From Siderastrea siderea (lineage: Eukaryota > Cnidaria > Anthozoa > Scleractinia > Rhizangiidae): a stretch of DNA of 64,000 nt. The translations under genes were made by a program, and so were the position numbers. The first letter of the stretch is position 1; each line of letters opens with the position of its first letter. Below the pieces are notes generated by a model. The model was given only the letters and a program-made list of their open reading frames with translations, ran no database searches and was not told the DNA's origin. Shown here in pieces: positions 43,501 to 54,752 of this stretch. The stretch is taken from NCBI GenBank assembly GCA_964030785.1, contig OZ034969.1:39237201-39301200 (forward strand), in the 5' to 3' direction.

Positions 43501-45690
43501 TCCCTTCATTTCTAACACTTCAGTTTTCTTTTGTAGTGGTGGAATTACCAGACGAGCCAGATGGTAAGAAATTTGAGGTGTTTTTTGAACGTGAAGGACT
43601 AGTGGAAGCCTCTACTCAAACCACAAGGCCTATTGCGGTAATTATCAGCACAATCTTAAATCTGATTTACTGTTAAGGTATTTAGTAAGGTGGTTTCCTA
43701 TTTGTTTCTAACAAGACCTGCCTTAATGAAGCAAGTTTTAGTGATCTACACAGACCTGGGTGTCTCAATTTTTGTAATGTAGGCAAAAGTGAAAAAAACA
43801 TGCATTTTTCACATTTTCATTGATGATTTCTTAAATTGTACATTTTGAGATACAAACTTGACCTTTCATATATCCTTTACAGAGGAGAATGGGGTTAAGA
43901 GCCATCCCAAAAAATCAAGAAATCGTGTGCATGTTACTGGCAAAATTGTCAGAAACTTACTTTGTTTTTTGTTGTTGTTTTTTTCCATCCCATCTGTTAG
44001 TCAAGACCACTTTCTCAAGTTTAATTTTAAGAATTCTCATAAGGGATCTAAAAATTATTGAATTCATAAATTATTGGGGAAGAAGTGCTGTTCTTTAGAT
44101 ACTCTGTTACCATGGTGACAGCCCATTTTACAGACGTAACTATCAGTAAACTATTGAAAGTGTGCTGTTATCCTTACTTAAGAACTTATTGGTAATAAAC
44201 ATGCACATTGATTGGTTGAAAGATATGTTTCTATAACTAAACAAGCGTGGTTAAGTTTTGATGGGTCATTTTTCAAAGGAAACAAAATTCTGGGTTTTTT
44301 TAGTGTTCCTAAAGAATCTCAATTGACAGAAACACACATGCAAGTTGACTAGTACACAAAAGAGCTGTGAAAACTTTCCCTTTTATTGTTAAGTCTGAAA
44401 AAAAACTGCATTGCAAGGCTTTTCTGTGTTATTGAAGGTGCTTTTTTGCCTAACAAATTCTCTGGAGAAAACTAAATGCAGTACAATCTTGTAATAAAGT
44501 GTCATATTTTGCCTGATTAGCCTGGAGTATGAAATACCTGTTGTTAATAACATCTGAGTAACAGTAGTTTATTTGTTTGTTTTAGACGCTAAGTGAATGT
44601 GCTCAGTCAGTGAAGTCCACTGGATCAGACCAGCAGGAATGGTCTTACACTCTTTATGACTTTGAAGGCCAAGGCCAAGTCACCCGCGAAGTAAGTACAA
44701 TGTGATCACATACAAATGTTTACCATGAACCATTAAAATTGTCTTCCAGCTGATGGTTTTTTTTCAACAATCCATGGCTTGCAGGACCTTAAAAACCTTG
44801 CAAAGTCAATTTACGAAGTCCTGGGGAAAAGCATGTCTCGGCCCAAGAGCGCCCAAAAAGACCCTGTGCAGAAACTCTGTGTTCGACTGTCAGTCTCAAA
44901 AGAGAGGAGTAACAATGTGGCAGAAATGGCAAAGCGGGAACGTCTTCTGACTGCCAGTGGACTTCAAGGGCATCCAAGAAAAAGTAAAACTAGGAGATGC
45001 TTTTCTGCTGATAGAGAAGGCTCAATGATTGTGAACCCTCCATCAACTGACTACCTAAGCCAGATCAGACCACAGAGCAGCTTGCTTGAACCAACTCGAC
45101 AGGCTGAAGATTATCATCATCGCAGATCATCATCCTGCAGAAGATGTGAGCAGAGACAACCTATAGAAAAGGAGACTCGCAAGACGTTCAATCCTGTTGA
45201 CTCAAAGGGGTTGTATCACTATCCCAAAAGAATGCAAACTGGACCCGGTGAGTGTACCCCACCGGCATCTGGCAGTAATGAAATGACACAGGTGAAGGAG
45301 TGGATCAACCAGTGGTGTCATATGTATGAGAAGGGAGAGGATGAAGCAACTGATGAGCACCATAAGCACAAACACAAGGTGCACCATCGGCACCGGGTCT
45401 GTCAGCCTGACAGCTGTGGAGTGGGTTGTGGTTTACGACGCTGCCCTCAGTACCTGGATCTTGCCACAGACCACCTGACATATCCTTATCACACAGAGAG
45501 TCAGGGGTTTGCATTTGGCAATGCATCACCTAGGCCACAGCGCCATCATAAGCACAGTGAACATCATCACTGTAAGCGGAACTGCAACAAAGACTATGAC
45601 ACGTGCAATAATGATGGGCAACCAATCATTCATCGGCATGAGCACCATCATCATCACAGTCATCATCATTATCATCACTATGTTAGTTAA
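34517..45690 (+). CDS. NKD: Naked cuticle homologue (Wnt antagonist, EF-hand protein), three alternative N-termini
   Basis: Nkd proteins bind Dishevelled through an EF-hand region and restrain canonical Wnt signalling; vertebrate forms are membrane-anchored by an N-myristoylated MGK..SK start. Shared coding exons are 40801-40827, 40952-41067, 43159-43231, 43537-43637, 44586-44690 and 44785-45690. Three alternative starts at 34523, 39510 and 40629 all end in phase 1 and give 456, 462 or 450 residues (human NKD1 is 470). Matches to vertebrate Nkd: REGPEG (cf. RESPEG), VELPDEPDG, QEWSYTLYDFEGQGQVTRED (cf. QEWTFTLYDFDNNGKVTRED), the SIYEVL helix, and a C-terminal His tail (EHHHHHSHHHYHHYVS) like vertebrate EHHHHYHHFYQT. 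The EF loop has Asp at positions 1 and 12, Glu at 3 and Gln at 5 and 7. Confidence 0.93.
35856..35936 (+). CDS. Possible micropeptide, 26 codons, hydrophobic
   Basis: MSSVLRLTAFLAYVLLFLGR then ISRIFF and a stop. A single hydrophobic segment with basic flanks, preceded by an ETS-type ACCGGAAGT about 20 bp upstream. There is no homology I recognise, and such short frames occur by chance. Confidence 0.15.
   Translation: MSSVLRLTAFLAYVLLFLGRISRIFF
36329..36665. repeat. Diverged direct duplication, 205-bp spacing
   Basis: AATCCTCTTT, ATATCGTAAAGAAGC, TAGTAGACTT.AAGGCTCTTTTT and CAACGTCATAAAC occur in the same order at 36329-36455 and 36534-36655. Confidence 0.8.
37175..37456. mobile_element. MITE with TA target duplication
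   Basis: Ends AAGCAGTTTTCAATTGAGTG and its imperfect inverse CACTCATTTGGAAACTGCTC, flanked by TA on both sides (37173-37174, 37457-37458), as for Tc1/mariner-derived MITEs. The interior repeats CCAATCAGA / TGATTGG motifs. This is a very common coral family (from general knowledge). Confidence 0.75.
39510..39570 (+). CDS. NKD: Nkd alternative N-terminal exon B (basic, no Gly2)
   Basis: ATG at 39510, 20 codons plus 1 nt, donor CCAAG|GTAAGT. It encodes MKRFHRRLGKKSRSRSPRNQ: strongly basic with an SR-like end and no Gly2, so this form would not be myristoylated. Phase 1 as in exons A and C. The start of its 5' leader is not defined. Confidence 0.5.
40629..40653 (+). CDS. NKD: Nkd alternative N-terminal exon C (MGKKYSKQ), the conserved form
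   Basis: ATG GGA AAG ... to donor GCAAG|GTAAGA: 8 codons plus 1 nt. MGKKYSKQ corresponds to the vertebrate Nkd start MGKLHSK, with Gly2 and Ser6. The leader contains a minimal upstream open frame (ATG AGC TGA at 40608-40616), which could dampen translation. Confidence 0.82.
40801..40827 (+). CDS. NKD: Nkd shared micro-exon
   Basis: 27 nt: acceptor CTGTTTTAG|CTTGG, donor CTGAAG|GTAAGT. Encodes (A)WISREGPEG across its borders; REGPEG matches RESPEG of vertebrate Nkd. Phase 1 on both sides. Confidence 0.85.
40952..41067 (+). CDS. NKD: Nkd exon
   Basis: 116 nt, acceptor TTGAACAG|GCGACT, donor AATGTA|GTAAGT. Encodes DCVVENDSTNPALNLTEEPK, EKGSCTADFTYKGYPVNV; not conserved with vertebrates but the phase fits both neighbours (1 in, 0 out). 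Confidence 0.78.
41068..43158. other. NKD: Nkd intron
   Basis: Single-copy-looking AT-rich intron; I see no exon with conserved coding or obvious repeat. Confidence 0.55.
43159..43231 (+). CDS. NKD: Nkd exon
   Basis: 73 nt, acceptor TCTCAAAG|CTGCAA after a T-rich tract, donor TTGAAG|GTATGT. Encodes LQDGPCGSEKEFCKKYSYYD and CPIE; cysteine-rich and lineage-specific. Confidence 0.78.
43537..43637 (+). CDS. NKD: Nkd exon
   Basis: 101 nt, acceptor TTTTGTAG|TGGTGG, donor ATTGCG|GTAATT. Encodes VELPDEPDGKKFEVFFEREG and LVEASTQTTRPIA; VELP..PDG matches the VALPPEKTDG region of vertebrate Nkd. An internal GTAAGA at 43564 is a better-looking donor but would break the phase. Confidence 0.8.
44586..44690 (+). 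CDS. NKD: Nkd exon with first part of the EF-hand
   Basis: 105 nt, phase 0 to 0, acceptor TGTTTTAG|ACGC, donor CGCGAA|GTAAGT. Encodes TLSECAQSVKSTGSDQQEWS and YTLYDFEGQGQVTRE. The EF-hand is split between this and the next exon. Confidence 0.93.
44785..45690 (+). CDS. NKD: Nkd last coding exon (EF-hand end, His-rich tail)
   Basis: 906 nt including TAA, acceptor GGCTTGCAG|GACCTT. Begins DLKNLAKSIYEVLGKSM, the exiting helix of the EF-hand, then VRLSVSKERSNNV, a polar Ser/His-rich middle with several HHKH clusters, and the conserved C-terminal histidine tail. Vertebrate Nkd also ends in such a tail. Confidence 0.94.
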   Translation, partial: DLKNLAKSIYEVLGKSMSRPKSAQKDPVQKLCVRLSVSKERSNNVAEMAKRERLLTASGLQGHPRKSKTRRCFSADREGSMIVNPPSTDYLSQIRPQSSLLEPTRQAEDYHHRRSSSCRRCEQRQPIEKETRKTFNPVDSKGLYHYPKRMQTGPGECTPPASGSNEMTQVKEWINQWCHMYEKGEDEATDEHHKHKHKVHHRHRVCQPDSCGVGCGLRRCPQYLDLATDHLTYPYHTESQGFAFGNASPRPQRHHKHSEHHHCKRNCNKDYDTCNNDGQPIIHRHEHHHHHSHHHYHHYVS

Positions 45691-46420
45691 AATGAATGAG
45701 TGCTATCTAATGGAAGTTGATCTAAGCTGCATGTGATTACTTCATGATGACGTGCATTCTTTAATCCCTGCATCCACTGGTTATGGATGATTTGCTAATG
45801 CATTCCTGTCTAACAATACCTACATTGGCAATTTATGCTCATTCCATCATTGTTGGTGTAATTGTGGAATATATTGAGTCGACTACCATCTTAACAAAAA
45901 CTCAGCCTCTTAGACTAATGAATTAGTCTACCAGCCTGTTCCAGGCAGTTGGTTTTGGGGAGCAGAATGCCTGGAACAGGCTAATATTCTATGAGGCCCA
46001 AGTTTTCCATGAGCAAATAGTCATTGATGTGCAGCCAATTCACCCATGAAAATGTAGACAAGCAGACTTATGATATTGCTTTAGTTGATAACTAAATGCC
46101 TGGAATTGGAAAACAACAATTTAATGGTTGTATCTCCAACACAAGACATTGTGCAATCGACCCGGTCATTTAGGCCAACCAGACTCCTGTGCAAGAGTCT
46201 GCTGTAAATGCACTCTGATAAATGTTATTGATAACAATTTATAATAGTAGAATTGCATGTATCAGCTAGCATAATTATGTGGCTGCATGCACTAAAAAAG
46301 ATCTTTGGTAGAGCTCCCTCCATCATTAAATTTTATGCCGTGAAAGGCAAATTGAAGTGTAGAGTTTTCACGTGTCTTCTAGTGACTCAACCAGTGATCA
46401 AATAAAACCAAATGTATCAT
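45691..46420 (+). other. NKD: Probable Nkd 3' UTR
   Basis: No coding signal follows the stop codon. A canonical AATAAA stands at 46401-46406. The stretch contains two adjacent hairpins: a 20-bp near-palindrome TAGACTAATGAATTAGTCTA (45911-45930) and a 15-bp perfect stem AGCCTGTTCCAGGCA/TGCCTGGAACAGGCT (45933-45982). Confidence 0.5.
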
Positions 46421-49400
46421 AATGCACATGCATTTGTATTGGACAAACTAGAGTTGACTTTTATATCATATATGTACCGTGTAAGTAGAAACAGTCTTCA
46501 GCTTCGTCTAAAAACAATTGATATTTAACAGTTATTGTATACCATTTGCAAAAAATGTGTTTGTAGTATGAAAAGAGATATATACTGTATACATGTATAT
46601 ACACATGGAGAGTAGTATGGAATTTACAAATGACCCAAATACTTTGATTTTTTTTTTTTTCCTCAATCATGTGGTATTACATTATTTTTAGGTAATATAT
46701 AGCGTTAACGCAGAGATTCTACACATAATTTACAGAATATTTGATAATGTAGTGTGTAGCCTTCCCTGGCATGGAGACTGCACTGTGTGTAGACTGTATT
46801 GCAGGTTGCATATCTTACATGCATACTGGTGCAAGATGATTTTGGTTAGTTTTATTGCAACAAATTTGAACTTGCAAAATATATCGAGTAGGAAATGATT
46901 CCTTGAAAAAGTGAGTGGAGAAGACTCACCTTATTTCGCCAGGGAAACATAATTCCTTTCTCATATTGTATAAAAGTATTATCTCAGTATTTAACAGTAA
47001 TATTCCAATAACTATTCATACTTGTTGTATAAGCAAAATGTATTTTAATATTGCCATCTTGAATGTAGTTTTACTAGCAACCATGAAAAGTTCAATTTCC
47101 TACTGAAGTGTTATGGTTTTGTTTGTTTTGTTTTTGGCAATGACATGCTCGTGTTTTTTTCAAAGCAAACTATTTCACATCCGGAGTTCCAATGCAGACG
47201 TCTCATTTCATTTTTCGGAAAAAATCTACGATATGCCTTGGAAAGAAACTGGCTGATGTCGATATAAAGTTGTTTTGCTTCTTGTGAGGTTGTACTTTGT
47301 CATGGTGTCAGTTATAGTTAACAAGGATTATGCCTTTGCCAGAGTAAACCTGAAAAATCTGTGATTCATCAAGCTGTTCGGCTAAGAAGTATAAGGTCTT
47401 ATTTTTATGCTAGATGCTACCGTGTTTTTCCTTCCTTTGTCAGGAAAATCGCGTTTTTTTTTCTTTAAGCTTATTAACTTAACTTTTTAACCTTAAGTTT
47501 ATTATTTCGTTTCTGCCCTCAGGTAAGTTAGGTGATTTTGACAAGGGTTGGTGGGGCATTTGTTGCATTAGCTTAACGTGAATCGAATAAAAACAATGCA
47601 AACAAAAACGAAAAGTCCATTTACCCCTGCTTCGCTTTCTCTTAATCGGTCTTTTTACGTAAAACGTTGCACACATTTTTATGTCCAAAATGTCCATAAG
47701 AGTAAAACCAGAATAATTTAAAACACTCAACTTCTTTTTGTAACATTTAAGCTTACCACTAAACTTAGAGGTTTTGTAGTGTTACTACTGAGCAGTGACC
47801 TTGAATAATCAAGCTCGGATTTGGTCCGTACCAGGTTTTCTTATTGCTAATGAAAGGGTGTGATGAAACCATTCAAAGAGTAAAATTATAAAACAATCTA
47901 AAAACTCACGGTCTTGTCTTCTTGACGTCCTTGTCATTAACCAGCAGTCTTTAAGTTGGGAGAACAAACGAGGAAAATGGCAGGAACAGGAAAAACATCA
48001 GGGGGGAGAAGCATGAGGAGGGAAACCCCGCTGAGCAACGGGAACGATGTGTCCGGATTAGAATAGGGCATAGTTTTGGAGCGGATGGAGAGAGAGGACA
48101 CGGGGATGGGAGAAAGAGGCAGCGGCAAAGTAGAAAAAGGGAAACATTTCAGGTGTGCGTTTTTTAAACGGCCTTAGTCTTACGAAGACATGGATTTTGG
48201 GGGCCAAAAATTCATTCACATTACATGGGCGAAACATCTTCGAATTACCATGAAGAGAGAGACAATTTTTCTTGATTTTGGCAGCTCTAAATTTTTGATA
48301 ACTAAGGGCGCAGAAGTGGGTCAATTCAAAATGCCCTCGGTAATCAGAACAATACTGTGCAACCAGACAATCAGTTAAAGAAATTTAAATGGTCTGCTGG
48401 CAAGGGATGAAATGTTTATTGTATCAAAACATATCATTTCCAGTTATCGTTTTAGGCTGGCGCAGTTCCCCTAATCCATTAATTTTATCAACCACATATT
48501 AACAGTTTCCACTGAAACTGCCGCCAATCTACTAAAACTAAACTAAGTCGAAAGATTCTTCTTGGACCCGATGTGTCTCGGCTGATGAAACAATGCACGT
48601 AGTTCAGCTGTACACGAAGCTGCGGTGCGCATCATTTCCACCGAAGTGGGATGACAACGATAAAGTATAGTTGGATTACTGATATCAACCTGAAACGTGG
48701 ATACATGATAAAAGCCATTTGCTTTCGGAAACTCATTTTCAATTTTCCATTCATAGCATGGCCCCTAATGTTCGTGCGGAGTTGAACTCAGTTGGACAGA
48801 TGAATGAAAACCTGGAACACAACTGCATTTATCCCCATTGAAAGCTTCATTGCTCAGATTTCAATCAGACAATTTATCTTTTTGCAAAGGGCTAACGCTC
48901 GAAACGTCAGCATTCAATTTCTCTAAGGTGGCCAATTTACCCTTATCAACTTAGTTAACCAAGTAAATCCAAATTTTTGTGTTTATCTTTTTTCCGGGTG
49001 TATTAAGCTTGGATACGTCGGCGCGCAGGCTAGGTGCATTGTCCGCGCCGGATTATTTCAGAAATCCCTTTTTTACAGATAAAGGTTTACATTAAAACTG
49101 TATCAGTTCACGATATCGTTGCTTCGGCCAGTTTCAGTACATGGACAGTGAACAAACATGCGAATAGCCCCTACATCAATAAACTTGTGACATTTTTCGA
49201 CAGCTGTGATCATGAGCGGATGTTTCCACTTTTCAAAGTAGTGGCCTACGTCTAGTGTTTAAACCAGGTTAAATATACATCATATAAAAAAAAAGGAAAT
49301 GTAAATTCATGGAAATCGCCGCTCGATCACTGATTAACAGTGTGTCATAAACTTTGCTCGAGGTGCATTCAATCGTACATTACGGGTCCAATATACTTAG

Positions 49401-50829
49401 AAAGCTTTCTTCTTTGGCTTGAGTTACATTTCAGCTAGCTAGGCTATATTCACCTCACAAGCTGTACTGAGAAAACGTAGTCCGATCAGCACTTACTGAC
49501 TGTGCTAAAGATATCGAAAACAGTCGTGACAAGTAAGCGTCGTCAGCCTTCCACCGGATCCACAAAATAATATAAATGGATGGAAATTCCCTTTAAAGGA
49601 AGGATGACTGATTTTGATTAGAATTAAGAGTTTTATTACAATTCTTTAAATATAGCTTGACATAACGGTTGGTATAACTTGAACTGTTTTTCAACACAAT
49701 CTGCATACTTCGCTCTTGTTAAGTTGACGTTTTTTATATAAGTATTATAAAAATATAGAGAGAACTAACTTCTAACCGATAAGATTAAACTAAATATAGC
49801 ACCGTTTAGAAGAACTAAAAGAATCGATACCGGCAGATAAAGAGCTTAGATCAGCTTAGTATTCGATTTTTTTTTTGTAAAGAGGCTTAAAAGCTTAGTC
49901 AGCAACTGATAAAATAAGATTGTCAATAGGGCAAGGAAAAGCGCCAAGTTAAACTAAGCTTGTAGCTGCCGCAGACAAGCACAACAGTCTTACAGCAGAC
50001 CCACCTTCAAAAATACCGATGCAAACTGATAAACGATAATCGCAAATACCTATGGAGTCGTATAATCCACACTAACGCGCGAAAAATGTCATTGGCGAGA
50101 GCACGTACGCATCAAACGATACCACGACGAGTCACCAGTGCTAAGCATGTGCATTTTTATTTAAGTGGAAGAACACAATGTGAACTGACGTTCACTTGGT
50201 ACATGTGTAACAGTAGTGGTAATGGCTAACAAGAAAACAGTTTTTGATATGAACTGACATTTCGATCAAACAGACTAGAAGGTGGGGGTGCGGTTGGAGG
50301 TGGAGTGAGAATTGACAAGAAGTATATGGAAGTACATTTAAGTAGATGTGTACAGTAGCTGTGTACACTGTGGAAATATCGCAGTCAAAGAATAGGTATT
50401 ATCCGATTAGTTTAATGATCCATCAACAAAGGAAACTTGGGTGGTGTATGTTAACGTCTTGAACACAGTTTGTTTGCCAACCTGTTAAAACAGTTTGCCA
50501 AATGCGGGACTGCTTGTCAATTTATGGCTAAACTGGTGTTGTGCACAAGCACGCCTGCCTAGTTGTAGTTTCCAGCACGATTTTGCAACTGAATTACAAG
50601 CTAAGTAACTTAAGTAACTTAAACCTGGTTGCCACTCGTTCGATAAGCACAAGCTTGACTGCAAGAAAAATGTGGCAACCGCCGTGAGATAGAAAAAGTA
50701 CAAAACCTCAGCAGTACTTCGCGTGAGTACGGTGTCGCGCGAAACCCAAAATGTAAATGTTATTTGTTTACTCACGAAAAACGTAGGAGCTCTGAAGGCC
50801 TCGTTTGAAAGTGTTGGTGCGCTCCAGGT
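46421..50829. other. Intergenic, no recognised gene
   Basis: AT-rich. Contains the second degenerate hammerhead-like repeat (48885-48950) and short open frames without homology (e.g. 47977-48066, 49034-49255). Confidence 0.5.
48885..48955 (+). repeat. Second copy of the hammerhead-like dispersed repeat
   Basis: GGGCTAACGCTCGAAACGTCAGC followed by AGGTGGCCAATTTAC and CTTATCAACT, the same order as at 32502-32580. The 5' core (CUGANGA) is replaced by TTGCAAA, so it is inactive. Confidence 0.55.
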
Positions 50830-51186
50830 CTAATTGGTATTTGGAAATGTTGGTTTTACACTGAGGAGAGGGGAAAACCGGAGTACCCGGAGAAGAAACC
50901 TATCGGAGCAAGGACGAGAACCAACAACAAACCCAACCCACAACAGGGCCGTAGCCAGAAAAAAACTATGACTGAGGCAATATCCATGGTTAAATTCTCT
51001 TCCTTGGTATTTAGGGTGTTAAACGAAAGAAATTATCGAGAAAACGAAAAAATGACTGAGGCAAGTGCCTCGGTTTGCCTCATACTGGCTACGGCCCTGC
51101 ACAAATGACACCGAGACCGGGAGTCGAACCCGGCCCACATTGGTGGGAGGCGAGCGCTCTCACCACTGTGCCATCCCTGCTCTCCC
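50830..51186 (-). mobile_element. tRNA-headed SINE, minus strand, split by a MITE
   Basis: The head (51186-51105 on the minus strand) has GGCACAGTGGTGAGAGC (A box) and a perfect B box GGTTCGACTCC. The body resumes at 50943-50830 (GTGGGTTGGG, GGTTCTCGTC, CGGGTACTCCGGTTTTCCCC). The two halves join exactly if the 156-bp insert and one CACAA copy are removed. Confidence 0.82.
50944..51099. mobile_element. 156-bp MITE inserted in the SINE
   Basis: Inverted ends CAGGGCCGTAGCCAG and CTGGCTACGGCCCTG, with a direct repeat CACAA on both sides (50939-50943, 51100-51104). No coding capacity. The nested order shows it is younger than the SINE. Confidence 0.85.
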
Positions 51187-53335
51187 AATCAGTGAGCCTG
51201 CAAGCAGCCTAGGTGTCTATCAAACGCATATTGCCCATGTGTACATAGATAAATAGTGTAACTGTCATATAGTGGTTTGACATGGTCTAATATGCCTATG
51301 ACAGTTATTTAGCCTACATGGCCATAAATAGTTGTACAGAGACCTACACAGCCATACATGGTTCTACGCACACATACAAAGTCACACATGGCTATAGACA
51401 TATACGGCGCCCTTGTGCTTATTCTTCTGCGTATCTTGTGCTTGTACTTATTTCAAATGCTAAGTGTGAACAAAAAAGATTTTTCTTCAAATGAAAGATA
51501 GCACTGCCCTTGTCACCGGACCGGAAGGATTTTAACAAATGATAGCGACTGGTTATATTTCTATTTGCGGTGCTCACGGCTTCACGGTATCGTCCATTAC
51601 TTATTAGACCACCCATCTTCCCTTGTCCTAATGTGTAACAGAAGATTTTGGGTTTGGCATATTTTGTAGTATGTCACATTTTAAACACTCAGTGACTGTA
51701 GTCCTAGTATTAATATCATGATGTTTCATCATTTCGTGTGTCTGGGCGGATGCCCGGCTGAGAGGAGAGCACGATTTCACTGGAAATCGCCTCGCTTTCC
51801 AAGCGGTTACGCCTTCCGGCTGTCTGCACGACAACGATCAAAAGCGGTAACGAAACCGCGTTTGTAAAACGTTTTCAACCTCAGAAATGTTTTACTCACA
51901 GAGAGTTCGTTTTTTTCGGCCAAAAACTTCCCCAAAGAAACGCAATTGCCTATTTTGAGTAAACCGTGTTCGGTTAATTCTGTTCATCAAGGGTACCGAT
52001 ACAATTCTGTTCATTCGGGGGAAAGGAATAGGTTCAAAGAGAGCACAATATCTTCTATTTCGATTCTTTTCTAGCTCGGAATAAGCCATACAAAAACACC
52101 CTTAATTTGTTATTAATTAGTGGTATGTCAACGAGGTTGATGCTCCGTGTAGCTTTGATCCTCTTTGTGTTTTCTATTTTGATCCTTATTTTGTTTTGAT
52201 CTGTCTTTTTCACGCTTGGTTGTACAAGGAGCACATAAAAACATAAATGTCGAAGTTTTCGAGCTGAAGTTATGGCGTGGCCATCACTGGCTGTCTTCTC
52301 TTTACCAAGATAAAGCACGCGCATTATAGAAATTGATCGATTGGTTTAAAATAAATAAATAAATAAATAAAAACCCTCCTGGCTTGCTGATATATCAGGG
52401 GATAATGCCTTTGGCAAGATAATCCTCAAAATTTCAGAGTTCAGTTACTCCCCCTCGAAGCCACGCTCCCCGGCCAACTGTTCGTTTTTCGCGGGAAAAT
52501 CATTGTGCCATGTTCATTATCGGATTCGATATGTCAGCTGTGCAGAAGGGGGTTTATTTGATAAAAAAATAACCTAAACTGATCAGAGGGTTAACCACTA
52601 AAATGACTACCGCTAGAGTTACCTTGGTGTCTTTTAGGGTGAAGCTGGCAAAAATGTGATTGGGAACGATATAAGTACTCACCACATTTTTCACTTCTTA
52701 GGGAAACGGTCATTAATTATTGGGGGGGGGAGGGCCGGTAAATTTAGGGGGAGGGCCAGGGTTTTTTGGGCTCCCATTTGGGGAGGGTCATATGTTTTTG
52801 GGCTTACGCTAAGGGAGGGTGACAAATGTTTGGGCACCTGTATTAACAATATATTTCTTATATAAATATATACATTTCTTAACATAGGTCGACTTCAAAC
52901 GACCATTCTAGCTATGTTATGAAGCCTGCTCCGCCTATGAAATGTCCGACCACTACCAGCACTCAGCACGCTTTGAATGCTGGCAGTTGTGGACACTTCA
53001 CAGGAGTGTGCGCATGCTTCATAATATAGCTGAAATAGTCCATTAACGACGTCTAGTTTGCTGAAGCTTGGACTCAATAAGAATCTAACCCTGGCTTAGA
53101 TCGTTTTGATTGGTCATTAATATAATGAAACAACAGATAGCAAAATTGAGGGATGTTGCATTTCCTTGTTTATACAATGCTTGTAAAAAGCTGGAAAACA
53201 TGCATCTTGTTATGTTATACGGTAATAAGAAAGCAAATAGCCACCATGGTCTCATAAATAATATACTTTCTAGATAATTTCAAGATTTGACAGGCTAACA
53301 GTAACAACGAAAAATATAAATGACAGTTTATCACT

Positions 53336-54067
53336 TTAGACACCATGAATTTCATCACCATGACCTTTATCGCCATCACTTTCAACGCAATCTGAACCTG
53401 CATCGTCATCATCTTCGTCGCAATCACTTTCAACACCATCACCTGCCCCATCATCAGCGTCGTCGCCGTCACTTTCATTACCATCATCTGCAGCAGCATC
53501 ACTTGCCTCACCATCACTTTCATCGTCATAATTTGCGTCGTCACCTCTTTCAGTTCCAGCAAAACTTAAAAACCTACGAAGTTCGGATGTTGCAGTGTCA
53601 TCTAGAAGACTACATCCTGAAGATATCAACGCGGCGGCCCATTTCTTTTGTCCCTTTCCTAGTTGGATGACAATCTCTGTGCGTAAAACCTTTGTGCACA
53701 TCTAGTTTCCTTCTGGCAGCTCTGCCGCAATCTTCCTTAAATCTCGTCCATTCTAGCTAAACGCCTCTCCTTTTCCGGTTTCTTCCTCTTGTTGCTGTCC
53801 TGTTTACTTGATCGCGACTTCCTTTTCGTCCCAGAAAATGTGTGTTTAAGCGCTGATTCGCAAGTTTGCTGCAGCTCGACTAGTCCAGAGCGTACACTGT
53901 CTAACTCCCTTTTCATAGCATTGCAATTCAAACAATTCGTCAAAGTCATGAGCAGTTTTGCACCCAGTCAAAATCTGGCCAGAAGAGTGTATGGTTGTTT
54001 TGAGGTGTTCCTTGAGATCTTTTTCAAGCTTTTTAAGGGATGTTTCAATAGTTTCTATACACAGCAA
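53336..54067 (-). pseudogene. Broken coiled-coil/acidic open frames inside the GGG element
   Basis: Minus-strand frame 54067-53846 (TIETSLKKLEKDLKEHLKTT, helical) continues, after a frame change near 53945, as MKRELDSVRSGLVELQQ with a basic KRKSRSSKQDSNKRKK tail (to 53737). A further frame, 53701-53336, ends in a long Asp/Glu/Gly-rich tail. Read together they look like one decayed protein of unknown function carried by the element. Confidence 0.35.
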
Positions 54068-54356
54068 GTTCTGCCTGATAGTTCCCGAGTCATGTGGTTT
54101 GGGTACATGATTTTCCCGAAGGAGAAATCCATCCTGCGAAAGGATCTTAAACTACAGATTTTATTTGCTCGGAGAGCGGAGAGTAGGAAGCTGGCAAACC
54201 TGCCGAGAAGAGAAGCGGAAACGCTTTGAAGATTACGAAGAATACGAAGCCATATACAGGGAACGAAAATTAAAAACCTGAAAGTCGCTGTACTGGACAT
54301 ACACATCACTAAGCGGAAGTTGAAGCAATCAAAGGGGGACGTTAAAACGAGAAAAA

Positions 54357-54752
54357 GTGGATGTCATAACAGCAGACATCGGTAGGTCGCTGGTTCCCTA
54401 TAGCCTTCAAGTTCCCAAAGACAGTGATAGCGACGATGATGATGATGGTGATGATGACGATGTTGCTGTGCAGGAAATTGGAAGTGATATTGACGATAGA
54501 AGGGATTTTGACGAAGTGTATGATAAAATTGAAGACGAAGGCGAAGCAGTTGTGGAGGAGGGAGAGGACAAGAGGGAGCTGGAGGAGAAGAGGGAGGAGG
54601 AGAGCATTACCACACTTTTACATACAACAAGATCTGGTCGAATTTGCAGGACATGGCAAGCGCTTTGGATTTTTCATGACGGAGCGGGAAATTTCAAAGT
54701 TTCTATTACCAATAGTCACCAGATGGTAAAAGAAATGCCGCTGCAAAAATAA
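54357..54752 (+). CDS. Acidic open frame of unknown function inside the GGG element
   Basis: 131 codons. An Asp-rich block (DSDSDDDDDGDDDD), a Glu-rich block, then TTLLHTTRSGRICRTWQ. RSGR-type motifs are frequent in tails of transposon proteins, but I cannot assign a family. It may be a transposase exon or chance. Confidence 0.3.
   Translation: MDVITADIGRSLVPYSLQVPKDSDSDDDDDGDDDDVAVQEIGSDIDDRRDFDEVYDKIEDEGEAVVEEGEDKRELEEKREEESITTLLHTTRSGRICRTWQALWIFHDGAGNFKVSITNSHQMVKEMPLQK

Noticed and set aside
43537..43564. Shorter Nkd exon ending at GATG|GTAAGA
   Set aside because: That donor leaves phase 1, which does not fit the following exon; the longer exon ending at 43637 keeps the frame and the conserved protein.
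53320..53670. Plus-strand His/Arg-rich open frame resembling a second histidine-tail protein
   Set aside because: It is the antisense of the Asp/Glu-rich minus-strand frame (CATC repeats); the low-complexity repeat explains it.
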